Origin: Salinispira pacifica
GTDB lineage: Bacteria > Spirochaetota > Spirochaetia > DSM-27196 > Salinispiraceae
Assembly: GCF_000507245.1 (NCBI RefSeq)
Contig: NC_023035.1
Location: forward strand, 2,647,570-2,711,569
Direction: 5' to 3'
DNA length: 64,000 bases
Program-made: the position numbers and the translations under genes
Notes under the pieces: model-generated
What the model was told of the DNA's origin: nothing
Seen by the model: only the letters and a program-made list of their open reading frames with translations
Databases searched by the model: none
In this document: one piece after another, positions 44,673-53,528 of the stretch
How the letters are laid out: each line of letters opens with the position of its first letter
Position numbering within the stretch: the first letter of the stretch is position 1

Positions 44673-45809
44673 TCAGCGGTATGCTTCCTCCATCACCTCC
44701 ATGTATGCGGGCTTGGGCTGCAAATCTTCATCGAAGAGCAGCGGCCAGTTTTTCCTTCCGGAAACGGGGTAGTTATCCAGCCATGTTTTCGCATCTGATA
44801 CTCCCCACAGGGTTACGGAGGTGACCATTCGGGCGTCTTTCCGGAGTACCTGGAAAGCCTCACCATAGCGTATTGCCTGAAGATCAAGCAGATTTTCAGG
44901 GGGCCGGGAATAGCGGCTTTCAATGTCTTCATGATGGTAGAGGGAAAAATCCATTTCGGTTACCTGAACCTCCAGACCCAGATCAGCAAATCGTTGGATG
45001 GCTGCATCCAGATGCTTTGCCGCATCTTCCATATAAATATTCCAATGCCCTTGAATTCCGATACCATCAACGGGTACCCCCCGTTCAATCAGCTGCCGCA
45101 ACAGTCTGTAGATTTTATCCTGCTTCACAGGATTGAGCACCGAATAATCATTTTAGAACAGCTTGGCATCAGGCATGACCTCACGGGCCAGAAGGAATAC
45201 CTCAGCTACATAATCATCCCCGAGAATATCCAGATACGGGCTGGGGCGAAGGAATTCGGCATGATCATCGGAAATTACTTCGTTTGCCACATCCCAGACA
45301 TCAATTACATCACCGTAACGTTGATACATTACGCTCATATGATCCCGTAAGCGTTCCAACAGAAGGTCTCTGCCGGCACGTTCACCATAGGAAGAAAAGA
45401 ACCACCCCGGGGTTTGCCTGTGCCAGACCAGGCAGTGCCCGCGCATACTCATTCCGTGAGTACGGGCGTAATCGGCTATTTCATCTGCGGCGTAAAAATG
45501 CCAGGTACCGTACCTGGGGTGAATAACCGAGGGTTTCATCTCATTCTCAGCAATGAGACTGGAAAATTCCCTGGAAAGCATATGTTTTGCAGAGCTGATG
45601 GTGGCGGAATTCACCGCTGCGCCCAGGGGAAAATATTCCGAATATGCCCCGGCCAGGCCATGCTCCCAGGAGGGAATTTCAGCTTTGCTGTCCACTGTTT
45701 GAATGCCGTCACCTCCCGGTACTGCCCCGGTGCCGGCACAGGAGATACTCAGCACCGGAAACAGGAGTACAAGGGCCGTTCCGGCCAGGATGCCGCCCGG
45801 TATTCTCAT
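44673..45809 (-). pseudogene. GH10 endo-1,4-beta-xylanase with in-frame TAA stop
   Basis: Reading through TAA at 45155-45153, 378 residues form a complete GH10 enzyme. N-terminal lipoprotein signal (LVLLFPVLSISC, lipobox Cys) then the TIM barrel: WHFYAADEIADYAR, GHCLVWHRQTPGWF, acid/base Glu in VWDVANEV, and, after the stop, nucleophile Glu in VQVTEMDF and terminal WGVSDAKTWL. The stop falls in KLF(*)NDYSV, where GH10 enzymes have LFYNDY, so TAC or TAT became TAA by one base. Without readthrough the product lacks the nucleophile. The start codon overlaps the GH43 stop by 4 bases. It would cleave xylan outside the cytoplasm. Confidence 0.88.
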
Positions 45810-47506
45810 AGCCGTTCCCCATGAGGACGCTCCGAACCGGAGTATTCCAGATAATCGAAATCCGCAGACAGCCGTTGACCGGAGACATCAAAACTTCCGA
45901 TACCCACATATGTTCCGGTAAAGCCCATGGGGTGAACATAGTCGTCGCTGAGTATTCCGGCATCAATTTCAGGCCCGATGTGCTTCCAGGCCTCACCATC
46001 CTGACGATAGCGGAAACGCATAGACCTGCCCCGGGTATCTACCCCGAGCCAGACAGGTCCGGGTTTAAGGTCTTTCTCCTGATCACCCAGAGGCAGATCG
46101 ATTCGGTTCAAATCGAAATTGATAATTCCCAGCCGCCGGGCACCATCCTGATCACTGATACGGAGAATACTCTGACAGGTTTCATCATAGCGGACAATGA
46201 GACCCGCCATCTGCTGAAAACTGGAAGGTTGGAACTCCACGCAGGTTTCAGCAGACCAGTGAAAGTGCTGCACTCTTCGCACCAGAATGCTTTGATCAAA
46301 GCGGCTCATCATGGATTCTCTACCCTGCAGACGCAGCCAGCCGGGACGGGATGACAGGTCGAAGTCTTCCCCGGCAGGCTTGCGAAGAGTGTTCAGCTTC
46401 AGGTCCCATGCTGATTCTTCAAAATCCTCACGCCAGTGCTCATCCCGCTTCACGGTTGCGGGCTTTACTCCGTCCCGTGCGGGAAAGGCAGTTGTAACAG
46501 GGGCTCCGGTCTCTTCCACGTAAGGCCATTGATCATTCTTCCAGATTACCCGCTGAATGGCAGTCTCTCTGCCCAGAGGACATTGGCCGCTGTCGTCCAC
46601 CGGACGCCCGCACAGATGCGCCAGCACCCATACATCGTCAGTCCAGGGCACTATGCTTCCATGCCCTGCCTTCTGCAGCCCGGAGTGAAGTGCCGGTTTC
46701 AGATCGGCAAAGCTGCCGAGGGATTCCCGTTTCCGGAATTCATCGATATCTGCAACTGAAGTCAACAGATGCTGCCGGGGGTGCAAATCATAGGGACCTT
46801 CCAGTTTCTTGCTCCGGGCCACTGTAACTGCATGGCTGTATGAGGTACCCCCTTCGGCCGTTACCAGATAATAGAATTCTCCCCGTTTATACAGGTGGGG
46901 TGCTTCGGTGAGCTTCAGGGAACTGCCCCGAAATATATTGCGTATGGGACCGACCATCTTTTTTTCCCAAGGGCTGTATTCCTGCAAAACGATGCCGGCA
47001 AAACTGTGTTTCCCGGGACGGTAGTCCCACAGTACATTCACAAGATACTTTCGCCCGTCATCGTCATGAAACATTGACGGATCAAACCCCGATGAGTTCA
47101 AAAACACAGGGTCGCTCCAGGGGCCGTTAATATTTTCAGCAGTAACCAGATAATTATGAACGTCCTTGAACCCCTCGGTCCCCCCCGCACTGGTGGCAGC
47201 TCCTGCCCAGTCCTTCACATCGGTAAATATCAGATGGAATTTCTCCCCGTCATGGCTCAATGCTGGAGCCCAGATCCCCCCGGATTTGGGATTTCCCCGC
47301 ATCATCAACTGGCTTTCCCGGGTCAGAGCGTAACCTATGAGCTTCCAGTCCTGAAGGTTTTTGCTGTGGTGAATGGGAACTCCCGGATAGTATTCAAAAC
47401 TGCTGTTGGCAATATAAAAGTCGTCGCCGACCCGGCAGATGGATGGATCAGGGTGGAATCCTGTGAGAACGGGGTTTTGAATTAGCAGTTCGCTGTTTTG
47501 GCTCAT
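45806..47506 (-). CDS. GH43 beta-xylosidase
   Basis: 566 aa, cytoplasmic (no signal peptide). The five-bladed propeller begins GFHPDPSICRVGDDFYI, with the catalytic base Asp in HPDPS, the pKa-modulating Asp in SGFDPSMFHDDDG and the acid Glu in LTEAPHLYKR. Residues ~350-560 form the beta-sandwich domain typical of GH43 xylosidases that carry a C-terminal concanavalin-like module (AETCVEFQPSSFQQMAGLIV). It removes xylose from the ends of imported xylo-oligosaccharides. It lies in one operon with the sugar transporter and GH10. It contains a seven-G tract (47180-47186) that is in frame. Confidence 0.92.
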   Translation of the reverse strand: MSQNSELLIQNPVLTGFHPDPSICRVGDDFYIANSSFEYYPGVPIHHSKNLQDWKLIGYALTRESQLMMRGNPKSGGIWAPALSHDGEKFHLIFTDVKDWAGAATSAGGTEGFKDVHNYLVTAENINGPWSDPVFLNSSGFDPSMFHDDDGRKYLVNVLWDYRPGKHSFAGIVLQEYSPWEKKMVGPIRNIFRGSSLKLTEAPHLYKRGEFYYLVTAEGGTSYSHAVTVARSKKLEGPYDLHPRQHLLTSVADIDEFRKRESLGSFADLKPALHSGLQKAGHGSIVPWTDDVWVLAHLCGRPVDDSGQCPLGRETAIQRVIWKNDQWPYVEETGAPVTTAFPARDGVKPATVKRDEHWREDFEESAWDLKLNTLRKPAGEDFDLSSRPGWLRLQGRESMMSRFDQSILVRRVQHFHWSAETCVEFQPSSFQQMAGLIVRYDETCQSILRISDQDGARRLGIINFDLNRIDLPLGDQEKDLKPGPVWLGVDTRGRSMRFRYRQDGEAWKHIGPEIDAGILSDDYVHPMGFTGTYVGIGSFDVSGQRLSADFDYLEYSGSERPHGERL

Positions 47507-47630
47507 TTTTCGGTACTTCCTTTATTCGTGTTTTTATTTGATAGTGAATTGATCCCGCCGAACCTGAATCCCGGCCGGCCAGGCAGCCATGACCAATCCC
47601 GGGCCGGCAGGATAGAGGACGTTCGCACCC

Positions 47631-48461
47631 TCAGCCCTTGATCGCTCCGACGGTCAATCCTTTGATTATTGACCGGCTGAAGATGATGACCACGATGATG
47701 ATTGGTATAATAGATATGGTTACCCCCAGATATATGGCTCCGAAATTTGATTCGTACAACCCCCGAATATTCGATACCACCACCGGCATGGGAAATTTTT
47801 TCGCCGAGTTAAGCAGCACCAGTGGAGTAAGCAGGTCATTCCACTTCTGAATAAACGTAAAGATCGACATTGTGGCAATGGAGGGCATGGCAAGGGGAAA
47901 TATGATCCGGCGGAAAATATACCATTCTCCTCCTCCATCGATGATTGCCGCCTCGATGAGTGAATCGGAAATCGATGATTCTATGTAGGCCCGGATGAAA
48001 AACACCATGGCGGCATGGGCCGCCGTGGGGATGATCAGCGGCAGATAGCTGTCAATCATTCCGATTTTACTGAGCAGATCATAATACCCGATCAGGCCCA
48101 ATTGCTGGGGAACCATCATGGTGCCAAGAATGATCCAGAACAGCACTTCCTTGCCCCTGAATTGGAACTTTGCAAATCCGTATGCAGTCATCGTGGAGAA
48201 GATTGCAGCAAGCACCACCGAGGGAACGGTGATAATCAGACTGGCAATAAACCCCTGCCAAATATTCACCTTGTCCTGGATTATTTGATAGTTTTCCAGC
48301 AGAGCTGAACCGGGGGTAAACCACACTCGCTGGGAGATTTCCACATTGGTATGGGTGGAGTTGATGATCATCATATAAAACGGAACTATGGAGAGAATTG
48401 CCATGAATACCAGGAATGCATAGAGAATGATCTTTTCCACCCGGGATTGTCGATAGATCAT
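47631..48461 (-). CDS. Sugar ABC transporter permease, MalG type (xylo-oligosaccharide operon)
   Basis: 276 aa, six predicted membrane segments; EAA loop EAAIIDGGGEWYIFRRIIFP (about 167-186), where the usual DGA is DGG; C-terminus IIKGLTVGAIKG. The start overlaps the end of the MalF-type gene by 4 bases. Given the GH43 and GH10 neighbours, it probably imports xylo-oligosaccharides, but the sequence alone does not show substrate. No ATPase gene is present locally. Confidence 0.9.
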   Translation of the reverse strand: MIYRQSRVEKIILYAFLVFMAILSIVPFYMMIINSTHTNVEISQRVWFTPGSALLENYQIIQDKVNIWQGFIASLIITVPSVVLAAIFSTMTAYGFAKFQFRGKEVLFWIILGTMMVPQQLGLIGYYDLLSKIGMIDSYLPLIIPTAAHAAMVFFIRAYIESSISDSLIEAAIIDGGGEWYIFRRIIFPLAMPSIATMSIFTFIQKWNDLLTPLVLLNSAKKFPMPVVVSNIRGLYESNFGAIYLGVTISIIPIIIVVIIFSRSIIKGLTVGAIKG

Positions 48462-49399
48462 AAGGAACCACCTTTGGATCGTTTTTTCCCGGACATAAAG
48501 CGGAAGGTAAAAATTGAGAAAAACAGAATCATAAAAAAGAGGGTGTATGCCACTGAGGCAGCATAGCCCACATTGAAGTTCTTGAAAGCCTGATTATACA
48601 GGTAGAGCACCATGGTTGTGAGGGCATTGTCCGGCCCGCCGCGGCCATCGGTCAGCACTCTGGGGATATCAAAAATCTGCAGGCCACCGATGAGCGATGT
48701 AATCAGCACATAGAGCATAATCGGCCGAAGCAGCGGAAATGTAATTCGAAAGAACACCTGGAATCGGGTGGCCCCATCGATATATGCAGCTTCGTATAAC
48801 TCTTCAGAAATAGAACTCAAACCTGCCATGAAGATTATCATGGTATATCCAAACCATTGCCACCATTGGATGAAGGATACTGTGGCCTGAGTGACTGTCT
48901 TTTTTTGCAGCCAGTAGATCGGTTCTTCAACCACCCCCATGCTCAAGAGGATGTGATTCAGGGTACCGTTCTGCCAGTCAAGCAGGACGGCGAAGAGCAC
49001 ACCGATGGATGCCGCGGTTACAAGGTTGGGCAAAAAATATAAGGTACCAAAGACATCTTTCCCTTTCACTTTCCATTCATAAAGGATCACCGCCAGCAGG
49101 AGAGCGAAGACCAGCTGAGGGATGAAGTTCATCAGCCAGATAAACCAGGTATTGAAGATCGACCGGAAAAAGATGGGATTTGTAAAAAGTCGCTGGTAGT
49201 TGGCCAGACCCACATATTCATTTTCAAATAAATTGACAGGAGAGGTAAAGCTTAAATTCAGGGTGTACAGCAGAGGATAAAGCTGAAATGTCAGCATAAT
49301 CAGGAAAAACGGCAGGATAAACAGGTATCCCTTGTTATTCCGATTGGAAAAAAAGCGTTTCCTGCTGCGTCCTTGGACGGTGCTTTTAGAAACATTCAT
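48458..49399 (-). CDS. Sugar ABC transporter permease, MalF type (xylo-oligosaccharide operon)
   Basis: 313 aa with six hydrophobic segments after an Arg/Lys-rich N-terminus (RSRKRFFSNRNNKGYLFILP). EAA loop: EAAYIDGATRFQVFFRITFP (about 215-234). Partner of the MalG-type protein with which it overlaps by 4 bases. The attenuator hairpin between it and the binding-protein gene suggests lower expression than the binding protein. Confidence 0.92.
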   Translation of the reverse strand: MNVSKSTVQGRSRKRFFSNRNNKGYLFILPFFLIMLTFQLYPLLYTLNLSFTSPVNLFENEYVGLANYQRLFTNPIFFRSIFNTWFIWLMNFIPQLVFALLLAVILYEWKVKGKDVFGTLYFLPNLVTAASIGVLFAVLLDWQNGTLNHILLSMGVVEEPIYWLQKKTVTQATVSFIQWWQWFGYTMIIFMAGLSSISEELYEAAYIDGATRFQVFFRITFPLLRPIMLYVLITSLIGGLQIFDIPRVLTDGRGGPDNALTTMVLYLYNQAFKNFNVGYAASVAYTLFFMILFFSIFTFRFMSGKKRSKGGSL

Positions 49400-49412
49400 G
49401 GAAATCTCCGCT

Positions 49413-49447
49413 AAAAATACCTTCCCGAAGGCGAAGCTTCAGGAAGG
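49413..49447 (-). terminator. Attenuator between binding protein and permease genes
   Basis: CCTTCCTGAAG pairs with CTTCGGGAAGG (11 bp, one G-U) around CTTCGC/6-nt loop, followed on the minus strand by TATTTTT. The layout repeats that of the other sugar operon at 15.97 kb. Confidence 0.75.
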
Positions 49448-49495
49448 AGGATTGCCGTCTCCGGCCTGAAGCCGGGGTACGGTTTTCGTTTGTCA

Positions 49496-50833
49496 CTATT
49501 CTTCGATAACCACTTCCACATCGGGAAGGATATCCGCCATCGCCGCCGTAAAACCATCGAAGGCTTCCTGTCGGGTTTTCTCGCCGTTGGCGTACAGTTC
49601 AACCTGGTCACCCCAGGCATTTTGGATCTGGAAGTCCCAGGGGCCGACACGGCTTACGTCAATTTTCTGGACTTCATTATAGAAATATTCATAGTGGTTT
49701 TGTCCGCCCAGGAATGGTTCGGCAAAATCATCCTTTATTTCTTCTACTACCGTGAGATTTCCCACAAAGTCACCGGTTTCCTCTGCCCAGGCTTTTGCAA
49801 ATTCCGGATTGGAACCCACATATTTGACAAACTGCCAGGCCAGATCTTTGTTCTCACTAAAACGGCTTACACCAATCCATGTTCCGCCCCAATTATACGG
49901 TGCCGGAGGTACTGCCAATCCCCAGTCCCCGGAGAATTCGGCTTCACCCGCATTGGCTTCCGGTTCTGCATTGGGTTTCAGCACATAATGGAGCCCCCAG
50001 GTGGGGAGAATATAGGAGAAAACCGAGGCATCGGCCATTCCGGAGAACCATGCCGGTGTCCAGGTTCCAATGCCTCCCTCTATTCCGTTTTCGCGCATTT
50101 CTTTGGCAAGATCCATATACTCTACCAGTGAAGGAGGAATGGTCAGGACTCCGTCTTGAACGTACGGTTCACTGCGTTGATTAAATATGAATTCAGACAT
50201 ATCGGAGAAGCCCGCAACCAGATATTTCTCTCCGTCATATTCGTCGCGAATCATTTCCCCAAGTTCGTAATACTTGTTAATATCACTGGTGTATTCGGAA
50301 ACAGTGTCCGGGTCATCTGTTCCAAGGACTTGTTCGGCAGTACTGCGGCGATAGAACATGGCTCCGGGAGTTGCCTGCCATGACAATGCGGTAATATCTC
50401 CATCGTCATTCCTGCTCAGATCCACAACGTACGGCACCAAATCATCTACCAGTTCTTCGGCATTGTAGGGAGCATCGGAAATGGGCTCCCAAAAGCCTGC
50501 TTCCACAAATTGACGAAAATATGCAGCCTCACCGGTGAATACATCAGGTACAGAGTCTCTGGAGCGCATCGTGGTAATCATCTTGTTGAGATACACCTCA
50601 TCATCGTTGGGAATTACCACAAATTCAACTTCAATACCGGGATATTCGGCATTGAAATGTTCAATCATTCCTCCAACTTCATCGGTGAACGACCATACGG
50701 TAATTTTTCCGGTCATCTCTTCAGGATTTGCAGAAACGTTTTGCTCCTGTTCGCCCTCAGCAGCAAGAGGAATTACTGAAAAAATCAGCAAAACAACCGT
50801 CAAAATACCGAGCACTTTTGTCTTAAACGACAT
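49496..50833 (-). CDS. Sugar ABC transporter solute-binding protein (xylo-oligosaccharide operon)
   Basis: 445 aa with signal peptide (VLGILTVVLLIFSVIPLAA, cleavage before EGEQ). The mature protein begins with the family strand GKITVWSFTDEVGGMI and shows the binding-protein fold with many aromatic residues. The C-terminal segment TRQEAFDGFTAAMADI is typical of CUT1 binding proteins. It is first in a five-gene operon ending in GH10. Strong SD AGGAGGAGC. A predicted promoter and an operator lie just upstream. Confidence 0.92.
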   Translation of the reverse strand: MSFKTKVLGILTVVLLIFSVIPLAAEGEQEQNVSANPEEMTGKITVWSFTDEVGGMIEHFNAEYPGIEVEFVVIPNDDEVYLNKMITTMRSRDSVPDVFTGEAAYFRQFVEAGFWEPISDAPYNAEELVDDLVPYVVDLSRNDDGDITALSWQATPGAMFYRRSTAEQVLGTDDPDTVSEYTSDINKYYELGEMIRDEYDGEKYLVAGFSDMSEFIFNQRSEPYVQDGVLTIPPSLVEYMDLAKEMRENGIEGGIGTWTPAWFSGMADASVFSYILPTWGLHYVLKPNAEPEANAGEAEFSGDWGLAVPPAPYNWGGTWIGVSRFSENKDLAWQFVKYVGSNPEFAKAWAEETGDFVGNLTVVEEIKDDFAEPFLGGQNHYEYFYNEVQKIDVSRVGPWDFQIQNAWGDQVELYANGEKTRQEAFDGFTAAMADILPDVEVVIEE

Positions 50834-50858
50834 AAGCTCCTCCTTGGTTTGTTTTTTA

Positions 50859-50880
50859 TTTGTATCTTTTTTTGATACAT
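50859..50880. promoter_or_regulatory. Operator of the GntR/LacI-type regulator, site 1
   Basis: TTTGTATC (50859-50866), seven T, GATACAT (50874-50880): an interrupted palindrome with arms TGTATC/GATACA. It begins at the predicted transcription start of the binding-protein gene. The first 14 bases recur at 50986. Confidence 0.6.
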
Positions 50881-50887
50881 TTATGGG

Positions 50888-50916
50888 ATATTAGCATGAC
50901 TATTTCTCCACGTAAA
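50888..50916 (-). promoter_or_regulatory. Promoter of the xylo-oligosaccharide ABC operon
   Basis: On the minus strand TTTACG, 17-bp spacer, then extended -10 TGC-TAATAT (50893-50888). Predicted start near 50881, so site 1 covers positions +1 to +22. Confidence 0.6.
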
Positions 50917-50985
50917 GAAAAATATCTTCGCTTTTACCGACTTTTCTCCGCAAAGCAAGGGATGAAATATAGATTTGTATTGATA

Positions 50986-51007
50986 TTTGTATCTTTTATT
51001 GAAATAA
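50986..51007. promoter_or_regulatory. Operator of the GntR/LacI-type regulator, site 2
   Basis: TTTGTATCTTTTATTGAAAT at 50986-51005 matches site 1 in TTTGTATCTTTT-TTGA; the right arm is degenerate. It ends 8 bases before the regulator start codon, consistent with autoregulation. Confidence 0.5.
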
Positions 51008-51014
51008 TGCATTC

Positions 51015-52139
51015 ATGAAACCAAAAAGCGGTCCCATTTACTTACAAATCGCCGAACGTCTGCTTTCCTTTTTTGGACAGGAGAGGTATGTCAAAGGAGA
51101 CAGGCTGCCCACCGAGTATCAGCTGATGGATATGTTCAGCGTAAGCCGCACCACAATCCGAAAGGCTCTGGACATACTGGAAGCACGGGAACTCATTTCC
51201 CGTACTCCGGGCAGGGGAACGTTTTACAGCGGGAAAGCTCTCTTCGAAAGCCAGACTCCGGAAAGTAAGACTCTGGGTCTGGTGAATTATTTTTTCATGG
51301 ATTATATCTACACAGAGATTATCAGAGGAATCGAAGATGAAGCCGAACGGGCGGGGTATTCCCTGATAATCGCAAACAGCAACCGAAACGAAGAACGGCA
51401 ACTGGAGTCCATTCAACGGCTGATAGATCAGCGGGTGGCAGGTCTGATAATAGAACCCAGAAGAAACCTGCAGCTGAATGAAAAGGATCCCCTGGCGGAG
51501 GAGATAATTAAGAATGCATCAATCCCCATAGTTACCACCCACTGGGGGATCAAAGCGAAAAGTCTCAGCACCGTCACCCTGGATGACGTGTATGCTGGAA
51601 AAGTTGCAGGGGAGTATCTTCTGTCCCGGGGACACCGCAATCTGGCATACATTTACAAAGAGGATATTCAGTCAGGGTATGACCGTTTGCAGGGATTTCG
51701 TCAGGCCGTGGAAAATGCAGGACTCTGCCTGGGCCCCGACCGTCTCTACCCCTTTAATGACGACGATGAGGCAAAAAACAATTTACAGGGCTACCTGCTC
51801 ACCTTAGAAGCTCTTGCTGATCCCGCAAACCGCCCCAGCGCAATTTTCTATTTCAACGACAATCTGGCCGTCCAGGGATACCGGGCAATTGCCGAGCTGG
51901 GGCTTCGCATTCCGGAAGATATTTCCGTGCTGGGTTTCGACGACCACAGCACAGCATCTATCGTGTCGCCGGCCCTCACCACCTTTGAACATCCCAAGTA
52001 TGACCTGGGACGCTGGGTGGCAAAAATCCTTATTGACGAAATCGAATACAAAGCCACAGCCTTGCCCATTAAGCTGATTTTCGAGCCCAAGCTCATTGAG
52101 CGGGGCTCGGTACATACAATTTCTAACGGGAAAACATAA
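51015..52139 (+). CDS. GntR-type HTH / LacI-type effector regulator (AraR-like)
   Basis: 374 aa. N-terminal winged helix of the GntR family ([20 protein letters not shown] and [17 protein letters not shown], residues ~1-72) fused to a LacI-type sugar-binding domain (~80-370; [20 protein letters not shown]). This chimera is the AraR subfamily, repressors relieved by a sugar. Divergent from the transporter operon and convergent with xylA, whose 3' end it overlaps by 17 bases. It probably controls the xylan/xylose genes, with xylose or a xylo-oligosaccharide as inducer. No clear SD before the ATG. Confidence 0.9.
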   Translation: MKPKSGPIYLQIAERLLSFFGQERYVKGDRLPTEYQLMDMFSVSRTTIRKALDILEARELISRTPGRGTFYSGKALFESQTPESKTLGLVNYFFMDYIYTEIIRGIEDEAERAGYSLIIANSNRNEERQLESIQRLIDQRVAGLIIEPRRNLQLNEKDPLAEEIIKNASIPIVTTHWGIKAKSLSTVTLDDVYAGKVAGEYLLSRGHRNLAYIYKEDIQSGYDRLQGFRQAVENAGLCLGPDRLYPFNDDDEAKNNLQGYLLTLEALADPANRPSAIFYFNDNLAVQGYRAIAELGLRIPEDISVLGFDDHSTASIVSPALTTFEHPKYDLGRWVAKILIDEIEYKATALPIKLIFEPKLIERGSVHTISNGKT

Positions 52140-53463
52140 TCTGATTGATCAGATTTTCGATGAGTTCCTGCTTTCCGCTGATCCGGGGTATATCCTTGTT
52201 TTCCGCAGCAATGTTTCTCAGTTCCTCCAGAGTCAGCTCCCCCTTTTCAAACCTGGCTCCGGTGCCGCTGTTGAAATTTTCATAGCGGGCATCCCGGTAG
52301 CGTTTCACAAGCCCCCGGTCCATAATGGTCTGGGCAATTTCCAGGGCAAGGGCAAAACTGTCCATCCCCCCGATGTGTGCGTGAAATAGATCTTCCAGAT
52401 CGGTGGAATTCCTTCTGATATGTGCATCAAAATTCAGTCCTCCGGTATGCAGGCCGCTGTTCCCAAGCACCACCAGCATGGCTGAAACCGCATCATACAC
52501 GTCGGTGGGAAACTGGTCGGTGTCCCAGCCGTTCTGGGGATCTCCGCGATTGGCATCGATGGATCCCAAAAGCCCCGCATCTGCCGCCACCTGCAGGTCA
52601 TGGGCAAAGGATTTTCCTGCAAGAGTTGCGTGATTTCCTTCAATATTCAGCTTAAAATCCCCGTCCAGGCCATAGGTTTTCAGAAAACCGATAACTGCGG
52701 CGGCATCGCTGTCATATTGATGTTTTGACGGCTCCATGGGCTTGGGCTCGATGAGGAATGTGCCGGTGAAGCCGATCCTGCGGCCGTAATCCCGGGCAAT
52801 TTCCAGGAAGCGGGCCATATGTTCCAGTTCCCGCTTCATGTCGGTGTTGAACAGTTGGGTGTACCCTTCCCGTCCGCCCCAGAACACATAGTTTTCCCCG
52901 CCGAGCTTCACGTTCAGGTCCAGCATGGCCTTGATTTGGGCGGCTCCCCGGGCAAGTACGCGAAAGTCAGGGTTGGTGGCCGCTCCGTTCATGTATCGGG
53001 GATGGGAGAACAGGTTCGCCGTGTTCCACAGCAGCTTAATTCCTGTGGCCTTCTGGCGCTGCAGCAGCATATCACCCACCGCAGCAACATTGGACTCGTA
53101 GTCACTCACCGAATCGGCATCCGGGGCTGCATCCACGTCATGAAAGCAGTAGTAGGGGGCTCCCAGCTTACTGATAAACTCGAAGGCTGCATCTGCTTTT
53201 TCTTCTGCAGCAGCCAGTGGATCGGAATTGCTGTTCCATTCCCGTTCAATGGTACCTGCGCCGAAGGGATCCGCACCGGTGGCTGTCATGGTATGCCAAT
53301 AGGCAACGGCAAATCGCAAATGCTCCTTCATACTTTTGCCGGCGACGATTTTATTCTCATCGTAAAATTTGAATGAGAGGGGATTATCCGATGCCGGTCC
53401 CTCATATCCGATCTTCCCGATTCCGGGAAAATACTCTTTGTTTCCAGTATACACAGTACTCAT
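52123..53463 (-). CDS. xylA: Xylose isomerase
   Basis: Converts D-xylose to D-xylulose in the cytoplasm; 446 aa, group II type. Catalytic His in [12 protein letters not shown], the metal-binding Glu in [16 protein letters not shown], the His/Asp set in [17 protein letters not shown] and [17 protein letters not shown], and sugar-contact Trp in [10 protein letters not shown]. It follows xylB by 65 bases in the same direction, with SD AAGGAGC. The 3' end overlaps the convergent regulator by 17 bases. Confidence 0.97.
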   Translation of the reverse strand: MSTVYTGNKEYFPGIGKIGYEGPASDNPLSFKFYDENKIVAGKSMKEHLRFAVAYWHTMTATGADPFGAGTIEREWNSNSDPLAAAEEKADAAFEFISKLGAPYYCFHDVDAAPDADSVSDYESNVAAVGDMLLQRQKATGIKLLWNTANLFSHPRYMNGAATNPDFRVLARGAAQIKAMLDLNVKLGGENYVFWGGREGYTQLFNTDMKRELEHMARFLEIARDYGRRIGFTGTFLIEPKPMEPSKHQYDSDAAAVIGFLKTYGLDGDFKLNIEGNHATLAGKSFAHDLQVAADAGLLGSIDANRGDPQNGWDTDQFPTDVYDAVSAMLVVLGNSGLHTGGLNFDAHIRRNSTDLEDLFHAHIGGMDSFALALEIAQTIMDRGLVKRYRDARYENFNSGTGARFEKGELTLEELRNIAAENKDIPRISGKQELIENLINQIMFSR

Positions 53464-53528
53464 ATCTGCTCCTTGTGTTCAGACTCAATCCGGAGAGGAA
53501 CTATTTCCCCGTCCGGAACCCTTTATGA

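Noticed and set aside
44244-44798. 184-residue frame over the end of the repeat array
   Set aside because: Starts inside the last repeat, runs over the small membrane-protein gene in another frame and into the GH10 gene antisense; no SD or domain.
47180-47186. Seven-C run in the GH43 gene as a frameshift site
   Set aside because: The GH43 frame is continuous and conserved on both sides.
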